NCBI RefSeq assembly: GCF_035958815.1
Contig: NZ_CP108383.1
Location: 3,906,001-3,970,000 of the forward strand
DNA: 64,000 bases
Origin: Nocardia sp. NBC_01327
GTDB lineage: Bacteria > Actinomycetota > Actinomycetes > Mycobacteriales > Mycobacteriaceae
Direction of reading: 5' to 3'
Shown here: positions 1-7,505 of the stretch, in pieces
Numbering within the stretch: the first letter of the stretch is position 1
Layout of the letters: the number at the start of each line of letters is the position of its first letter
Notes under the pieces: generated by a model
Told to the model about the DNA's origin: nothing
The model's database searches: none
The model's input: the letters and a program-made list of their open reading frames with translations, nothing else
Translations under genes and position numbers: made by a program

Positions 1-1
1 C

Positions 2-130
2 GCACCGACCATGGCGGCCTGGCGCAAGAGCCTGTTCATCGCGACCTCGCACATCACCGCGGCTGCCGACGAATACTTCGGCCTGCCCGGCGAACGCACG
101 GTCCTCATCGGTTCACGAATCGAGGTGTAG
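2..130 (+). CDS. kup: Potassium transporter Kup, C-terminal end (partial)
   Basis: Only the last 42 codons are in the window; the rest lies to the left. The reading frame ends at the TAG at 128-130. The tail contains the strings MAAWRKSLF and EYFGLPGERTV and ends IGSRIEV, which matches the cytoplasmic C-terminus of KUP/HAK/KT potassium uptake proteins as I know the family (a conserved segment on W-R-x-x-L-F followed by a YFGLP/YFGIP motif near the end). The family imports K+ by proton symport across the plasma membrane. The identification rests on a short tail, so it is likely but not certain. Confidence 0.7.
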   Translation, partial: APTMAAWRKSLFIATSHITAAADEYFGLPGERTVLIGSRIEV

Positions 131-140
131 GACAGGGGGA

Positions 141-157
141 GTCGGCTAGCCGCCGAC
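141..157 (+). terminator. Candidate stem-loop after kup
   Basis: GTCGGC (141-146) and GCCGAC (152-157) form a perfect 6-bp stem with loop TAGCC, 11 bases after the kup stop codon. There is no T-run, as is common for actinobacterial terminators. Weak on its own. Confidence 0.35.
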
Positions 158-358
158 GTCGCCCACCCCGAATCGGTCTTCGAACGCGGATCGATTCGCC
201 GAGACGACAGCCCGGTCCCAGACCGTGAAGACCACCCGGTCGAAGGCAAGTCGTGGGCATCCTATTTTTGGTCACCTCTACTAAATCGGTTCGAGATCCA
301 CCCGGATTCCACCCGCGGGTGGTGGGGCCGGATCGCCGGATCGCCGAATGTTAGAGGC

Positions 359-847
359 ATGAACTTGCAGAACGCGGTAGTCGAAGGCGTCATTGTGGTG
401 CTGGTGGTCGGCTGGATCGTGTACCGGCAGACGCAGTGGCAGGTGCTCGATCCGATGCGGATCTGGCGCGGCCCGATCGTTCTCGGCGTGGTCGGCGTCC
501 TCCAGATGAAGACGGTGCTCGCCGGCGATACCCTCGGCGGGACGGCGGTCGCGCTGCTGGTCTTGTCCGCGGTGCTGAGTCTGGGTGTCGGCCTGGCCAT
601 GGGCGCGGTATCCCAGGTGCGCTGGATCGACGGTCAGTGGCAGGCGCGCACGGGATGGCTCGGCTCGGCGCTGTGGCTGGTCCTGCTGGCGGTGCGTATC
701 GGGGTCGAGGTGTGCGCGCGGTCGGTCGGCGCGGGCGTGGTCGCCTCGGTCGGCGCCATTCTTCTCATGCTGGCGCTCAATCGTGCCGGTCGTGGCGTGG
801 TCCTGGCCCGTCGTGCCGGACTCTCGCGGATGGTTGCGGCAGACTGA
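359..847 (+). CDS. Integral membrane protein, function unknown
   Basis: 162 residues with about five hydrophobic segments: residues 8-20, 40-55, 62-82, 98-115 and 120-137. No catalytic motif is visible. It begins with ATG and ends five bases before the start of the histidine kinase at 853, so it is probably co-transcribed with the two-component system and may be a partner or target of it. A perfect 14-bp palindrome, CCACCCGCGGGTGG (309-322), lies about 40 bases upstream and could be an operator. Proteins of this size in front of NarL-type two-component systems are common in actinomycetes, but I cannot assign a function. Confidence 0.75.
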   Translation: MNLQNAVVEGVIVVLVVGWIVYRQTQWQVLDPMRIWRGPIVLGVVGVLQMKTVLAGDTLGGTAVALLVLSAVLSLGVGLAMGAVSQVRWIDGQWQARTGWLGSALWLVLLAVRIGVEVCARSVGAGVVASVGAILLMLALNRAGRGVVLARRAGLSRMVAAD

Positions 848-852
848 CATCG

Positions 853-1998
853 ATGATCGTCGCAACGTTCACCGGAGCCACCACGGGCCTGACCAGGCTG
901 TTCCGCCTGGTCGGGCTCATTGCCGTGGTCCTGGGGTCCGTCGATGCGGTGTCGTGGCACCCGCTGTGGGTGTCGGTGCTCATCGTGCTGTCGTGGATCG
1001 GCTGGGCGGGATGGCTGACGGCCCCCGCCGACGCCTCGAATGGGGCGCTGAGTTGTGAGCGAATCTCGCTGTGCGCCATGGCTATCGGAGGCGGCGCGAC
1101 AGCCGCGCAATCGAACGGTTCGATGATCACGGCGCTGGCGACGGTGCTGGCGGCGACCGCCCTGCTGAGTAAGCCGGCCTGGTTCGGTTACGGCCTGGCC
1201 GCGCTGACCGTGGTCCTCATGTTCGTGTCGAGTCTTGTGGTGGCGGGCGAGCGGCCCCGGTCGCTGCTGGGCCTGCTGACCGGGGTGGTGGTCCTGGCGC
1301 TGATGGGCTGGGCCCGTCGGCAGACGCGCATTGCCGCCGAGCAGAATCGATTACTCGTCGAACAGAACCGCGTGATTCGCGCCGAACGTGATCGCGCGGC
1401 CGCCATGGCCGAACGCGGTCGCATCGCCCGCGATATCCACGACGTACTCGCGCACACCCTCGGCGGGCTGGTCATGCAACTCGATGCCGCGGACGCCCTG
1501 CTCGAGGCCGGTGCGGTCGAGCAGGCGGCCGAACGGGTGAAAGCCTCGCACACGCTGGCGGTGTCCGGATTGGCCGACGCCCGCAGGGTGGTCGGCGCCC
1601 TGCGGGCCGAGGGATCCGATCTCACCACCGAATTGCGCCGCCTGGCCGGGGAACATCGCGCGACCGGTGGCGAAGTGCAGGTCGAGATCGATGCGGCGAC
1701 CGGCAGAGCGAGCGAACAGGTCGAGATGGCCGTTTCCAGGGCCGTGCAGGAGGCGCTGACCAATGCCCGCAAACACGCTCCCGGACAGCCGGTTACGCTC
1801 ACCGCGCAGGGCAGCGCCACCGAGGTGGAGCTCGTGATCTCGAATGCGCTTTCGGCACACGGGGGTTCGCTGCGGCACTCCGGATCGGGTGCCGGGCTGC
1901 TGGGTATGAGTGAACGGATCGCCGCGATCGGCGGCACGGTGCAGGCGGGTAGGGAGGAGGGTCGATGGGCAGTGCGAATCCGGGCGCCACGCCGGTGA
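853..1998 (+). CDS. Sensor histidine kinase, NarL/DesK type
   Basis: 381 residues. The N-terminal half has several membrane segments (about residues 13-30, 38-55, 88-105, 112-130 and 138-152). A coiled-coil linker rich in E, Q and R follows, then the HisKA_3 dimerisation box with RDIHDVLAHTL and phospho-acceptor His196. The HATPase_c domain has its N-box at about Asn304 (ALTNARKHAPG) and a glycine-rich G-box (SGAGLLGM). ATG at 853 is chosen because it follows directly on the preceding gene; the frame stays open further upstream but that part overlaps the membrane gene. It overlaps the response regulator by 34 bases, indicating translational coupling. The stimulus is unknown. Confidence 0.9.
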   Translation: MIVATFTGATTGLTRLFRLVGLIAVVLGSVDAVSWHPLWVSVLIVLSWIGWAGWLTAPADASNGALSCERISLCAMAIGGGATAAQSNGSMITALATVLAATALLSKPAWFGYGLAALTVVLMFVSSLVVAGERPRSLLGLLTGVVVLALMGWARRQTRIAAEQNRLLVEQNRVIRAERDRAAAMAERGRIARDIHDVLAHTLGGLVMQLDAADALLEAGAVEQAAERVKASHTLAVSGLADARRVVGALRAEGSDLTTELRRLAGEHRATGGEVQVEIDAATGRASEQVEMAVSRAVQEALTNARKHAPGQPVTLTAQGSATEVELVISNALSAHGGSLRHSGSGAGLLGMSERIAAIGGTVQAGREEGRWAVRIRAPRR

Positions 1999-2621
1999 TC
2001 ACGGTGGTGGTCGCCGATGACCAGACCACGGTGCGGGACGGGCTGACTACGGTGTTGTCCCTGCTGCCCGATATCGAGGTGGTGGGGGAGGCCCGCGACG
2101 GTGCGGAGGCGGTCGAACTGGTGCGCCGCCTGGAACCCGGTGTGGTGCTGATGGATCTGCGCATGCCCAACGTGGACGGCGCCTCCGCCACGGCGGCCAT
2201 CACGGCCTCGCATCCGGGCACCGCGGTCCTGGTGCTGACCACCTACGCCGACGACGCCTCGATCGCCGGTGCGCTCCGGGCCGGCGCGCGCGGCTATCTC
2301 ACCAAGGATGCGGGCCGCGCCGAGATCGCCGCCGCCATACGCTCGGTCGCCAGCGGCCACACCACCCTGGCCGCCGATGTCGGCCGCCGCCTGGTCGCGG
2401 TGCTGGAGACCCCGGCAACCCCCGCCGTGGACCTCACCGATCGGGAACTCGAGGTGCTGCGCCTGATGTCCCAGGGCCGCAACAACACCGAGATCGCCAA
2501 GGAGCTGTTCATCGGCGTCAGCACGGTGAAGAGTCACATCAATTCGCTCTTCGCCAAGCTCGGCGTCCGCGATCGCGGACAGGCCATCGCGTATGCCCAT
2601 CGCGCCGGTCTGGCCCGCTGA
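1965..2621 (+). CDS. NarL/LuxR-family response regulator
   Basis: 218 residues. The N-terminal receiver domain has the acidic pair DD near residue 18, the phospho-acceptor Asp64 in LMDLRMPN, and a conserved K in YLTKDAG. The C-terminal LuxR-type helix-turn-helix (about 150-215) contains LTDRELEVLRLM and the recognition helix VSTVKSHINSLFAKL. The ATG at 1965 has a strong ribosome site (GGGAGGAGG four bases ahead); a GTG at 1995 would give the classical GTGA overlap with the kinase stop and is a possible alternative. It is the cognate partner of the kinase encoded just upstream. Confidence 0.92.
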   Translation: MGSANPGATPVITVVVADDQTTVRDGLTTVLSLLPDIEVVGEARDGAEAVELVRRLEPGVVLMDLRMPNVDGASATAAITASHPGTAVLVLTTYADDASIAGALRAGARGYLTKDAGRAEIAAAIRSVASGHTTLAADVGRRLVAVLETPATPAVDLTDRELEVLRLMSQGRNNTEIAKELFIGVSTVKSHINSLFAKLGVRDRGQAIAYAHRAGLAR

Positions 2622-2652
2622 TGCTGTCGCCGCACCGGCATACGATGTCCGG

Positions 2653-3018
2653 ATGACTCGCAGTCAACGTTTGCGCATCGTCCCGTCGCAGTTCGCGGTC
2701 GAGCATCTGGCCAATTCCACTTTCCCGGAGGACGACGAGTGGATCGCGCTGGTCCGGGCGCCCGAGGGGCTCACCGTCCTTCGTGATGCCCCGGCGTGGG
2801 TGGACGGCGAGCGGTGGAAGGGTTTCTACAGCGACGGCGACAGTCACGGCCTGGATCAGCCGGGCATGCTCGCCGCGGTGGTCGGCCCGCTGGCGGAGTC
2901 GTCGATTCCGGTATTCGTCGCCTCGACCTATCACGCGGATCTGGTGCTGGTGCCCGATCATCGGCTGGATGAGGCGACGGCGGTACTGCGCGATGCCGGG
3001 CATCGGATTGCCGAGTAG
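2653..3018 (+). CDS. ACT domain-containing protein
   Basis: 121 residues from ATG 2653. The body (WIALVRAPEGLTVLR in the first half; PLAESSIPVFVASTYHADLVLV followed by an amphipathic helix in the second) follows the tandem ACT_7/CASTOR-like pattern of small amino-acid-sensing proteins. Family members bind amino acids and act as allosteric sensors; nothing here shows the ligand. It starts 31 bases after the response regulator stop and may belong to the same transcript. A stem-loop at 3020-3044 directly after its stop suggests the transcript ends here. Confidence 0.75.
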   Translation: MTRSQRLRIVPSQFAVEHLANSTFPEDDEWIALVRAPEGLTVLRDAPAWVDGERWKGFYSDGDSHGLDQPGMLAAVVGPLAESSIPVFVASTYHADLVLVPDHRLDEATAVLRDAGHRIAE

Positions 3019-3019
3019 A

Positions 3020-3044
3020 CCCGGTCCCGGTTGCGCGGACCGGG
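3020..3044 (+). terminator. Stem-loop terminator candidate after the ACT gene
   Basis: CCCGGTCC (3020-3027) pairs perfectly with GGACCGGG (3037-3044) around a 9-base loop. It begins one base after the preceding stop codon and lies ahead of the BlaI operator, so it separates the two transcription units. Confidence 0.5.
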
Positions 3045-3061
3045 CGGCGGGTGCACCATAC

Positions 3062-3085
3062 TACTGTCTACGTACGTAGAACGTA
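3062..3085. promoter_or_regulatory. BlaI-type operator 1 (upstream of blaI)
   Basis: This 24-base element matches the near-palindrome at 4791-4814 in 20 of 24 positions. Its centre, TCTACGTACGTAGA (3067-3080), is a perfect 14-bp palindrome. It ends 38 bases before the ATG of the BlaI-family repressor, the position expected for autoregulation. BlaI/MecI proteins bind TACTA/TAGTA-type inverted repeats (family knowledge); the assignment to this repressor is inference. Confidence 0.7.
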
Positions 3086-3123
3086 TGCGAACGGCCCTGC
3101 CGTGCGGTGAGGAGGCGTCAGAA

Positions 3124-3498
3124 ATGGCTTCGCGAGGATTCGGCGACCTGGAAGCGGTCGTGATCGAACGGATTTGGGATCACGGCGATAAGACGACGGT
3201 CCGCGAGGTGTTCGACGGTCTTGCCACCGAACGCGAAATCGCCTACACCACTGTCATGTCCACCATGGACAACCTGCACCGCAAGGGCTGGCTCGAACGC
3301 GAGCGGGTCGGCAAGGCCTACCACTACTGGCCGACTCTGAGCCGCGAGGAGTACAGCGCCCGGCTCATGAGTGAGGCGCTGGGCAGCGGTGGCCGCTCCG
3401 ATCTGGTGCTGGCGCACTTTGTGCAGCAGATGAGCGCCGAGGATTCCGAGGGGCTGCGCGCCGCACTGCGCAAACTCGCGCGGGGTAAGACTCGCTAG
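3124..3498 (+). CDS. BlaI/MecI-family transcriptional repressor
   Basis: 124 residues, the usual family length. A winged helix fills residues 1-80 (LEAVVIERIWDHGDKTTVREVF, then YTTVMSTMDNLHRKGWL as recognition helix and wing), followed by the helical dimerisation tail. ATG 3124 is preceded by GAGGAGG at good spacing; the frame is open upstream but that part crosses the operator. BlaI repressors are inactivated by proteolysis after a BlaR1-type M56 membrane protease senses beta-lactam or wall damage. An M56 protease gene lies 190 bases downstream on the opposite strand. Operators at 3062, 3566 and 4791 are its likely targets. Confidence 0.92.
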   Translation: MASRGFGDLEAVVIERIWDHGDKTTVREVFDGLATEREIAYTTVMSTMDNLHRKGWLERERVGKAYHYWPTLSREEYSARLMSEALGSGGRSDLVLAHFVQQMSAEDSEGLRAALRKLARGKTR

Positions 3499-3565
3499 TC
3501 GATTCACCGACCGGGCCCGCCCCTTCCGAATTCATCTGAAACCTGTACTCGTTCTTCAGCGTACC

Positions 3566-3589
3566 AACTAAGTACGTACGGAGATAGTG
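3566..3589. promoter_or_regulatory. BlaI-type operator 2 (between convergent genes)
   Basis: 20 of 24 positions match the element at 4791-4814, with TACGTACGGAGATAGT (3573-3588) identical in both. It lies 68 bases past the blaI stop and about 100 bases beyond the 3' end of the convergent M56 gene, so it is not at the promoter of any gene I can identify. Confidence 0.6.
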
Positions 3590-3686
3590 GATTGTTTCCG
3601 GAAGGTGTCGGCCGGGTGGCCGCAGGGTGAGCGCTTCGTGTCGAAAACGTAGGCGGCCGAACAGATTCGGCGCGGCGATCCGGTGC

Positions 3687-4643
3687 TCAGTTTTCGAGCG
3701 GTGAGCAGATGGTGATGGCGATGATGGCCGTCACGACAGACGCGAGGGGAACCAGGACCGCCGCCGCGGCGCCGGCTGTCAGCGCCAGCCGTGCGCGCGT
3801 CCGGACGATCGGGGCGCTGGGTTCGGACAGTCGCCGCAGCCGGGTGGCGAGTCCCTCCTCGGCCATCCTGTGCGCTCCGGCCGACAGTCCGGACAGGGCC
3901 AGCAGGGCCTGGAAGACCGTGGCGCGGCCGTGGATTCGCGCGGCGGCGTCATCGGCGATCATTTCGAGCAGTCGCGCGATCTCGACGGCGCCGGCGGCGA
4001 ACAGATCGATGCGCGGCATCACCGCCGTGAGACCGCGGGTCAGCGCCAGCAGCAGATGGTGGCGTCCGGTCAGATGGGCGCGTTCATGACTGAGCACCGC
4101 GGCGACATGCTCGTCGCCGAGCGCGTCGAGCACGCCGCGACTGACCACCACCGTATGTGGTTTTCCCGCAACGCAATACGCCGCAGGCTCGTCGACCTCG
4201 AGGATGACGGCGTCGAGTCCGCTGTGGTGCCGCCCCGCCAGGCGGGCCATCCGGCCGTGTTCGAGGGTGGTGCGCCGGGATCGCAGCAGCGAGCGGCCGA
4301 GCCGGACCGCCACCGTGGTCGCGGCCAGTGCCGAGAACCCGGCGAGCAGCAGGAGCCCGATCTGGATCGGCGAGCCGTAATCGCCCACGACGGCATCGTG
4401 CAGGTGCACCAGGCAGGTATCCATGAATCGGTGCGGCACCGTCCGCACCTGGTGCGTCACCAGGTCGAGAATGAGAATTACCAGCGCCACCGCCCACGCC
4501 AGCACGGTCGAGGCAATCGAGGTCAGCCAGGCCGAGAGTGCGACATGCGGGGCCGCGCTGCCGTGACTGACTCGGAGCAGCAGTCGTGGCGCCAGCACAG
4601 CAACCGCGAATCCGTAGAGCAATAGACATGCGGCGACGGTCAT
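3687..4643 (-). CDS. M56-family (BlaR1-like) membrane metallopeptidase
   Basis: 318 residues. Membrane segments are at about 5-20, 38-60, 93-113 and 288-312. The zinc site HERAH lies at 186-190 on the cytoplasmic part and matches the HExxH motif of the family. There is no C-terminal penicillin-binding sensor domain, so it is the short M56 form rather than full BlaR1. In known systems such a protease triggers cleavage of the cognate BlaI repressor. Its neighbour on the opposite strand is a BlaI-family repressor and a strong BlaI-type operator lies 148 bases ahead of its start, so repression by BlaI is likely. Confidence 0.88.
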   Translation of the reverse strand: MTVAACLLLYGFAVAVLAPRLLLRVSHGSAAPHVALSAWLTSIASTVLAWAVALVILILDLVTHQVRTVPHRFMDTCLVHLHDAVVGDYGSPIQIGLLLLAGFSALAATTVAVRLGRSLLRSRRTTLEHGRMARLAGRHHSGLDAVILEVDEPAAYCVAGKPHTVVVSRGVLDALGDEHVAAVLSHERAHLTGRHHLLLALTRGLTAVMPRIDLFAAGAVEIARLLEMIADDAAARIHGRATVFQALLALSGLSAGAHRMAEEGLATRLRRLSEPSAPIVRTRARLALTAGAAAAVLVPLASVVTAIIAITICSPLEN

Positions 4644-4790
4644 TGCCGTACCTGCCGTCCACCCGGCCGCATGTGACTCCTCCCGTTGGTCCGGCTGAGT
4701 GTACGGAGCAAACCTGAGGGGAGCCTTACTTGCTCGGGTGCGGGTGTCCGGTCGAATCGAGTGTTGCGCTGACCGGCTATCTTCCGGTAT

Positions 4791-4814
4791 TACTATCTAC
4801 GTACGGAGATAGTA
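4791..4814. promoter_or_regulatory. BlaI-type operator 3 (upstream of the M56 gene)
   Basis: A 24-base near-perfect palindrome with 8-bp arms TACTATCT (4791-4798) and AGATAGTA (4807-4814) around ACGTACGG; only one symmetric pair in the centre fails. It is the best of three similar sites and sits upstream of the minus-strand M56 gene. Confidence 0.75.
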
Positions 4815-4872
4815 GATAAAGCTTGTGCCGCCCCCTCATCGGCACAGGGGCGCCGACCGGACCGGCGCCGGT

Positions 4873-4920
4873 GACGAGCGGAACGGGGGACCACCCCTCA
4901 TCGGGCCTGTTCCGCTCGTC
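4873..4920 (-). terminator. Stem-loop terminator candidate after the E1 gene
   Basis: GACGAGCGGAAC (4873-4884) pairs perfectly with GTTCCGCTCGTC (4909-4920), a 12-bp stem with a 24-base loop, starting 11 bases after the stop codon of the minus-strand dehydrogenase gene. Confidence 0.55.
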
Positions 4921-4931
4921 GCCACCCGTCC

Positions 4932-7178
4932 TCAGGGTACGGCGAGGAGTTTGTCCGCCGCCGCCTCGATGCGCGCCTCGTCCAGGAGTACGGTGTCCGC
5001 CGCCGGGCCGAGCGGAATGAAACTGTCCTCACTCGTGACCCGCGCGATGCGGCCGTCGAATCCGGCATCGAGCAGCGCCGCGTAGATTCCCTCGGAAACC
5101 CCTCCGCTGCGGCGGGTTTCGTCCACGATGAGCACCTTTCCGGTGGCGCGCGCATTGTCGAGCAGATCGTCGATCGGCAGCGGCGCCAGCCAGCGCAGGT
5201 CCAGGACGCGGGCGTGAATACCGCGTTCGCTCAGCCGCCGCGCCACCCGCAGGCTCATCGGCACGCCGTTCGCGAAGCTCACGATGGTGAGGTGGGTGCC
5301 GATGCCGTGCACCCGGGCCAGCCCGATGTCGGCATGTCGCACGGCGGAGACCGGGGCGAGCCAGCCGCCGTCGCCGGGGCGGTACAGATCGCGGGTGTGA
5401 TAGAGCGCGATGGGCTCGAGGAAGACGCACACCCGCCCGTCCACCCGCGCCGCCGAGACGCAGGTGCGCAGCATGGCGGCCGCATCATCGGCGCGGGACG
5501 GGGACGCGATCACCACGCCGGGGATATCCCGCAGTGCCGCAATGGAATTGTCATTGTGGAAGTGCCCGCCGAAACCCTTCTGATACGCATAGCCGGCGAT
5601 GCGTACCACCATGGGATTGCGGTAGCTGCCATTGGAGAAGAACGAGAGCGTGGCCGCCTCACCGCGCAGCTGGTCCTCGGCATTGTGCACATAGGCGAGG
5701 TACTGGATCTCCGGGATCGGCACGAACCCGGCCAGCGCCGCACCGAGCGCGGTGCCGAGCACACTCTGCTCGTCCAGCAGGGTGTCGAATACGCGGCGCA
5801 CACCGAAGGCCTGCTGCAATCCCTTGGTGACGCCGTAGACGCCACCCTTGCGCCCGACATCCTCACCGAACACGAGCACATCGGTATCGCGGGCCAGGAG
5901 CTGTCCGAGTGTGTGATTGACGGCCTGCGCCAAGGTCATCGGATCACCGGTGTCCACCGGCGGCGCGGCGACGGCCTCGGTCCACGCGGACCACGGTTGC
6001 TCCTGGTCCGACTGCGGGGGCGCGGTGCGCAGCGCATCGGTGCGCACCACGGTCGGGCGTGCGGGCGCGAGCGCGGCCATGACCGCCTCGGCCGAGGTGA
6101 GTTTCGTTTCGCCCCGGACGGATTCGGCGGTCGCGGCGACCAGCGCGCCGATATCGCTGTAGCGCCTGAGGATTTCACCGGGTGTGGCGACGCCCGCCGC
6201 GACGAGCATGCGCGCGGTCCTGGTCACCGGATCGCTGCGCAGATCGGTGGCTAGGTCGGCCGGTCGGCGATAGGCCGACTCCACATCGGAACCGGCGTGC
6301 CCGAGCAGGCGCACCGTCCGCAGCCGCAGGAACGCCGGTTTGCGGTGTGTGCGTACCCAATCCGCCGCCTCCCGCGCCGTTTCCAGGGTCTCGAGCAGTT
6401 CCGCGCCGTCGGCGTCGAAGTAGCGCAGCCCGGGCCGGGAGCCGTAGGCCTGCTCGATCCAGGTGCGCGGTGTCGGCACGCTGATGCCGAGCCGGTTGTC
6501 CTCGCAGACGAACAGAATCGGCATGGCGACACCGAGGTGCGTGGTGTACACGGCGGTATTGATCGCGCCGGCGGCCGTGGAGTGATTGGCGGACGCGTCG
6601 CCGAAGCTGCACACCACCACGGCATCCGCGGGCCATTCGCAGGCCACCCGCAGCTGATTGGCGCGCTCGAGCGCGAAGGCCAGTCCCACCGCGCGTGGCA
6701 GATGGGAGGCGATGGTCGAGGTCTGGGGGATCACATGGGCGGGCTTACTGCCGAAAACCTTGTGCCGCCCACCGGAAATCGGGTCCGCGGCCGCCGCGAC
6801 GACGCCGAGCAGGACATCGCGGATCGGATCGAGTCCGGGCACCTGCCGGGCGCGATGGACGAAGAAGGCCGCCGATCGATAGTGCAGCAGCGCCGGATCG
6901 GTGGTGCGCAGCGCCGCGGCCACCGCCGCATTGCCCTCGTGGCCGGAGGAGCCGATGCTGTAGTAGCCCTGCCCTTCTCGGGTCAACCGCCGCGCCGTCA
7001 GATCGAGGTGCCGCGCCGTCGCCTGATCGTCGAAGAGTTCGAGACAGCGCGCGCCGGTCAGCGGACCGCCGGGGGTGAGCGGGTCCTGGGGTGAACGGGA
7101 CGCACCGGGTCTCGTGGCGGCGACTTCCGCCCGAAACCACTGGTCTAGTTCTGCCTCCCGCTCGTTGATACGACCCAC
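4932..7178 (-). CDS. Fused E1 alpha/beta subunit of a 2-oxoacid dehydrogenase
   Basis: 748 residues, about the sum of separate alpha and beta subunits. The alpha half (about 40-370) carries the thiamine diphosphate motif GDASANHS (193-200) and the phosphorylation-loop region YRRPADLATD. The beta half starts near residue 414 (MTLAQAVNHTL) and contains FGEDVGRKGGVYGVTKGL and the typical PIPEIQYLAY segment, closest to branched-chain 2-oxoacid dehydrogenase E1. The enzyme decarboxylates a 2-oxoacid and passes the acyl group to an E2 lipoyl protein. No E2 or E3 gene is nearby, so it must use a partner encoded elsewhere. The fusion itself is a recognised actinobacterial arrangement. Confidence 0.88.
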   Translation of the reverse strand: MGRINEREAELDQWFRAEVAATRPGASRSPQDPLTPGGPLTGARCLELFDDQATARHLDLTARRLTREGQGYYSIGSSGHEGNAAVAAALRTTDPALLHYRSAAFFVHRARQVPGLDPIRDVLLGVVAAAADPISGGRHKVFGSKPAHVIPQTSTIASHLPRAVGLAFALERANQLRVACEWPADAVVVCSFGDASANHSTAAGAINTAVYTTHLGVAMPILFVCEDNRLGISVPTPRTWIEQAYGSRPGLRYFDADGAELLETLETAREAADWVRTHRKPAFLRLRTVRLLGHAGSDVESAYRRPADLATDLRSDPVTRTARMLVAAGVATPGEILRRYSDIGALVAATAESVRGETKLTSAEAVMAALAPARPTVVRTDALRTAPPQSDQEQPWSAWTEAVAAPPVDTGDPMTLAQAVNHTLGQLLARDTDVLVFGEDVGRKGGVYGVTKGLQQAFGVRRVFDTLLDEQSVLGTALGAALAGFVPIPEIQYLAYVHNAEDQLRGEAATLSFFSNGSYRNPMVVRIAGYAYQKGFGGHFHNDNSIAALRDIPGVVIASPSRADDAAAMLRTCVSAARVDGRVCVFLEPIALYHTRDLYRPGDGGWLAPVSAVRHADIGLARVHGIGTHLTIVSFANGVPMSLRVARRLSERGIHARVLDLRWLAPLPIDDLLDNARATGKVLIVDETRRSGGVSEGIYAALLDAGFDGRIARVTSEDSFIPLGPAADTVLLDEARIEAAADKLLAVP

Positions 7179-7252
7179 CTCTCCCCATTTGTCCCAAATG
7201 TCGTGTACGCCGGGCTATCAGCGTAGATGTGAAATGGGCGTCTCCTCCGGAT

Positions 7253-7447
7253 CTACGAATTCCTCGGCTGGTCGCCGGTGGAGCGATCGGGGCGCACCAG
7301 AATACTGTGCCTGCTCACCCGCTCCAATGTTTCGGTATCGAGCACGCACAGCCCGATCTCGATGATTTCCATGGGTTGTCCGGGTGGATGGGGACCCTGC
7401 CAGCAGGTGGCCTCCACATCCACCACATTCAGATATCGCGTATGCAT
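7253..7447 (-). pseudogene. Truncated 3'-5' exonuclease (KapD/ERI1-like)
   Basis: The first about 60 residues read YLNVVDVEATCW, then EIIEIGLCVLD and SILVRPDRST, the Exo I segment of DEDD-type 3'-5' exonucleases of the KapD/ERI1 kind, with D-x-E catalytic residues present. Complete members are about 180 residues. Here the frame stops shortly after the first motif (CGG AAT TCG TAG), and only 74 bases remain before the start of the E1 gene, so the Exo II and Exo III motifs are missing. It is a 3'-truncated remnant and cannot be an active nuclease. Confidence 0.75.
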
Positions 7448-7505
7448 AGCGCCGGACGGTACCCCTCGGATACCGCCCGGCGACAACGATTTTCGTGCGG
7501 TGACG

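Noticed and set aside
436..852. Upstream extension of the histidine kinase frame
   Set aside because: It overlaps the membrane protein gene in another frame and has arginine-rich, non-membrane composition.
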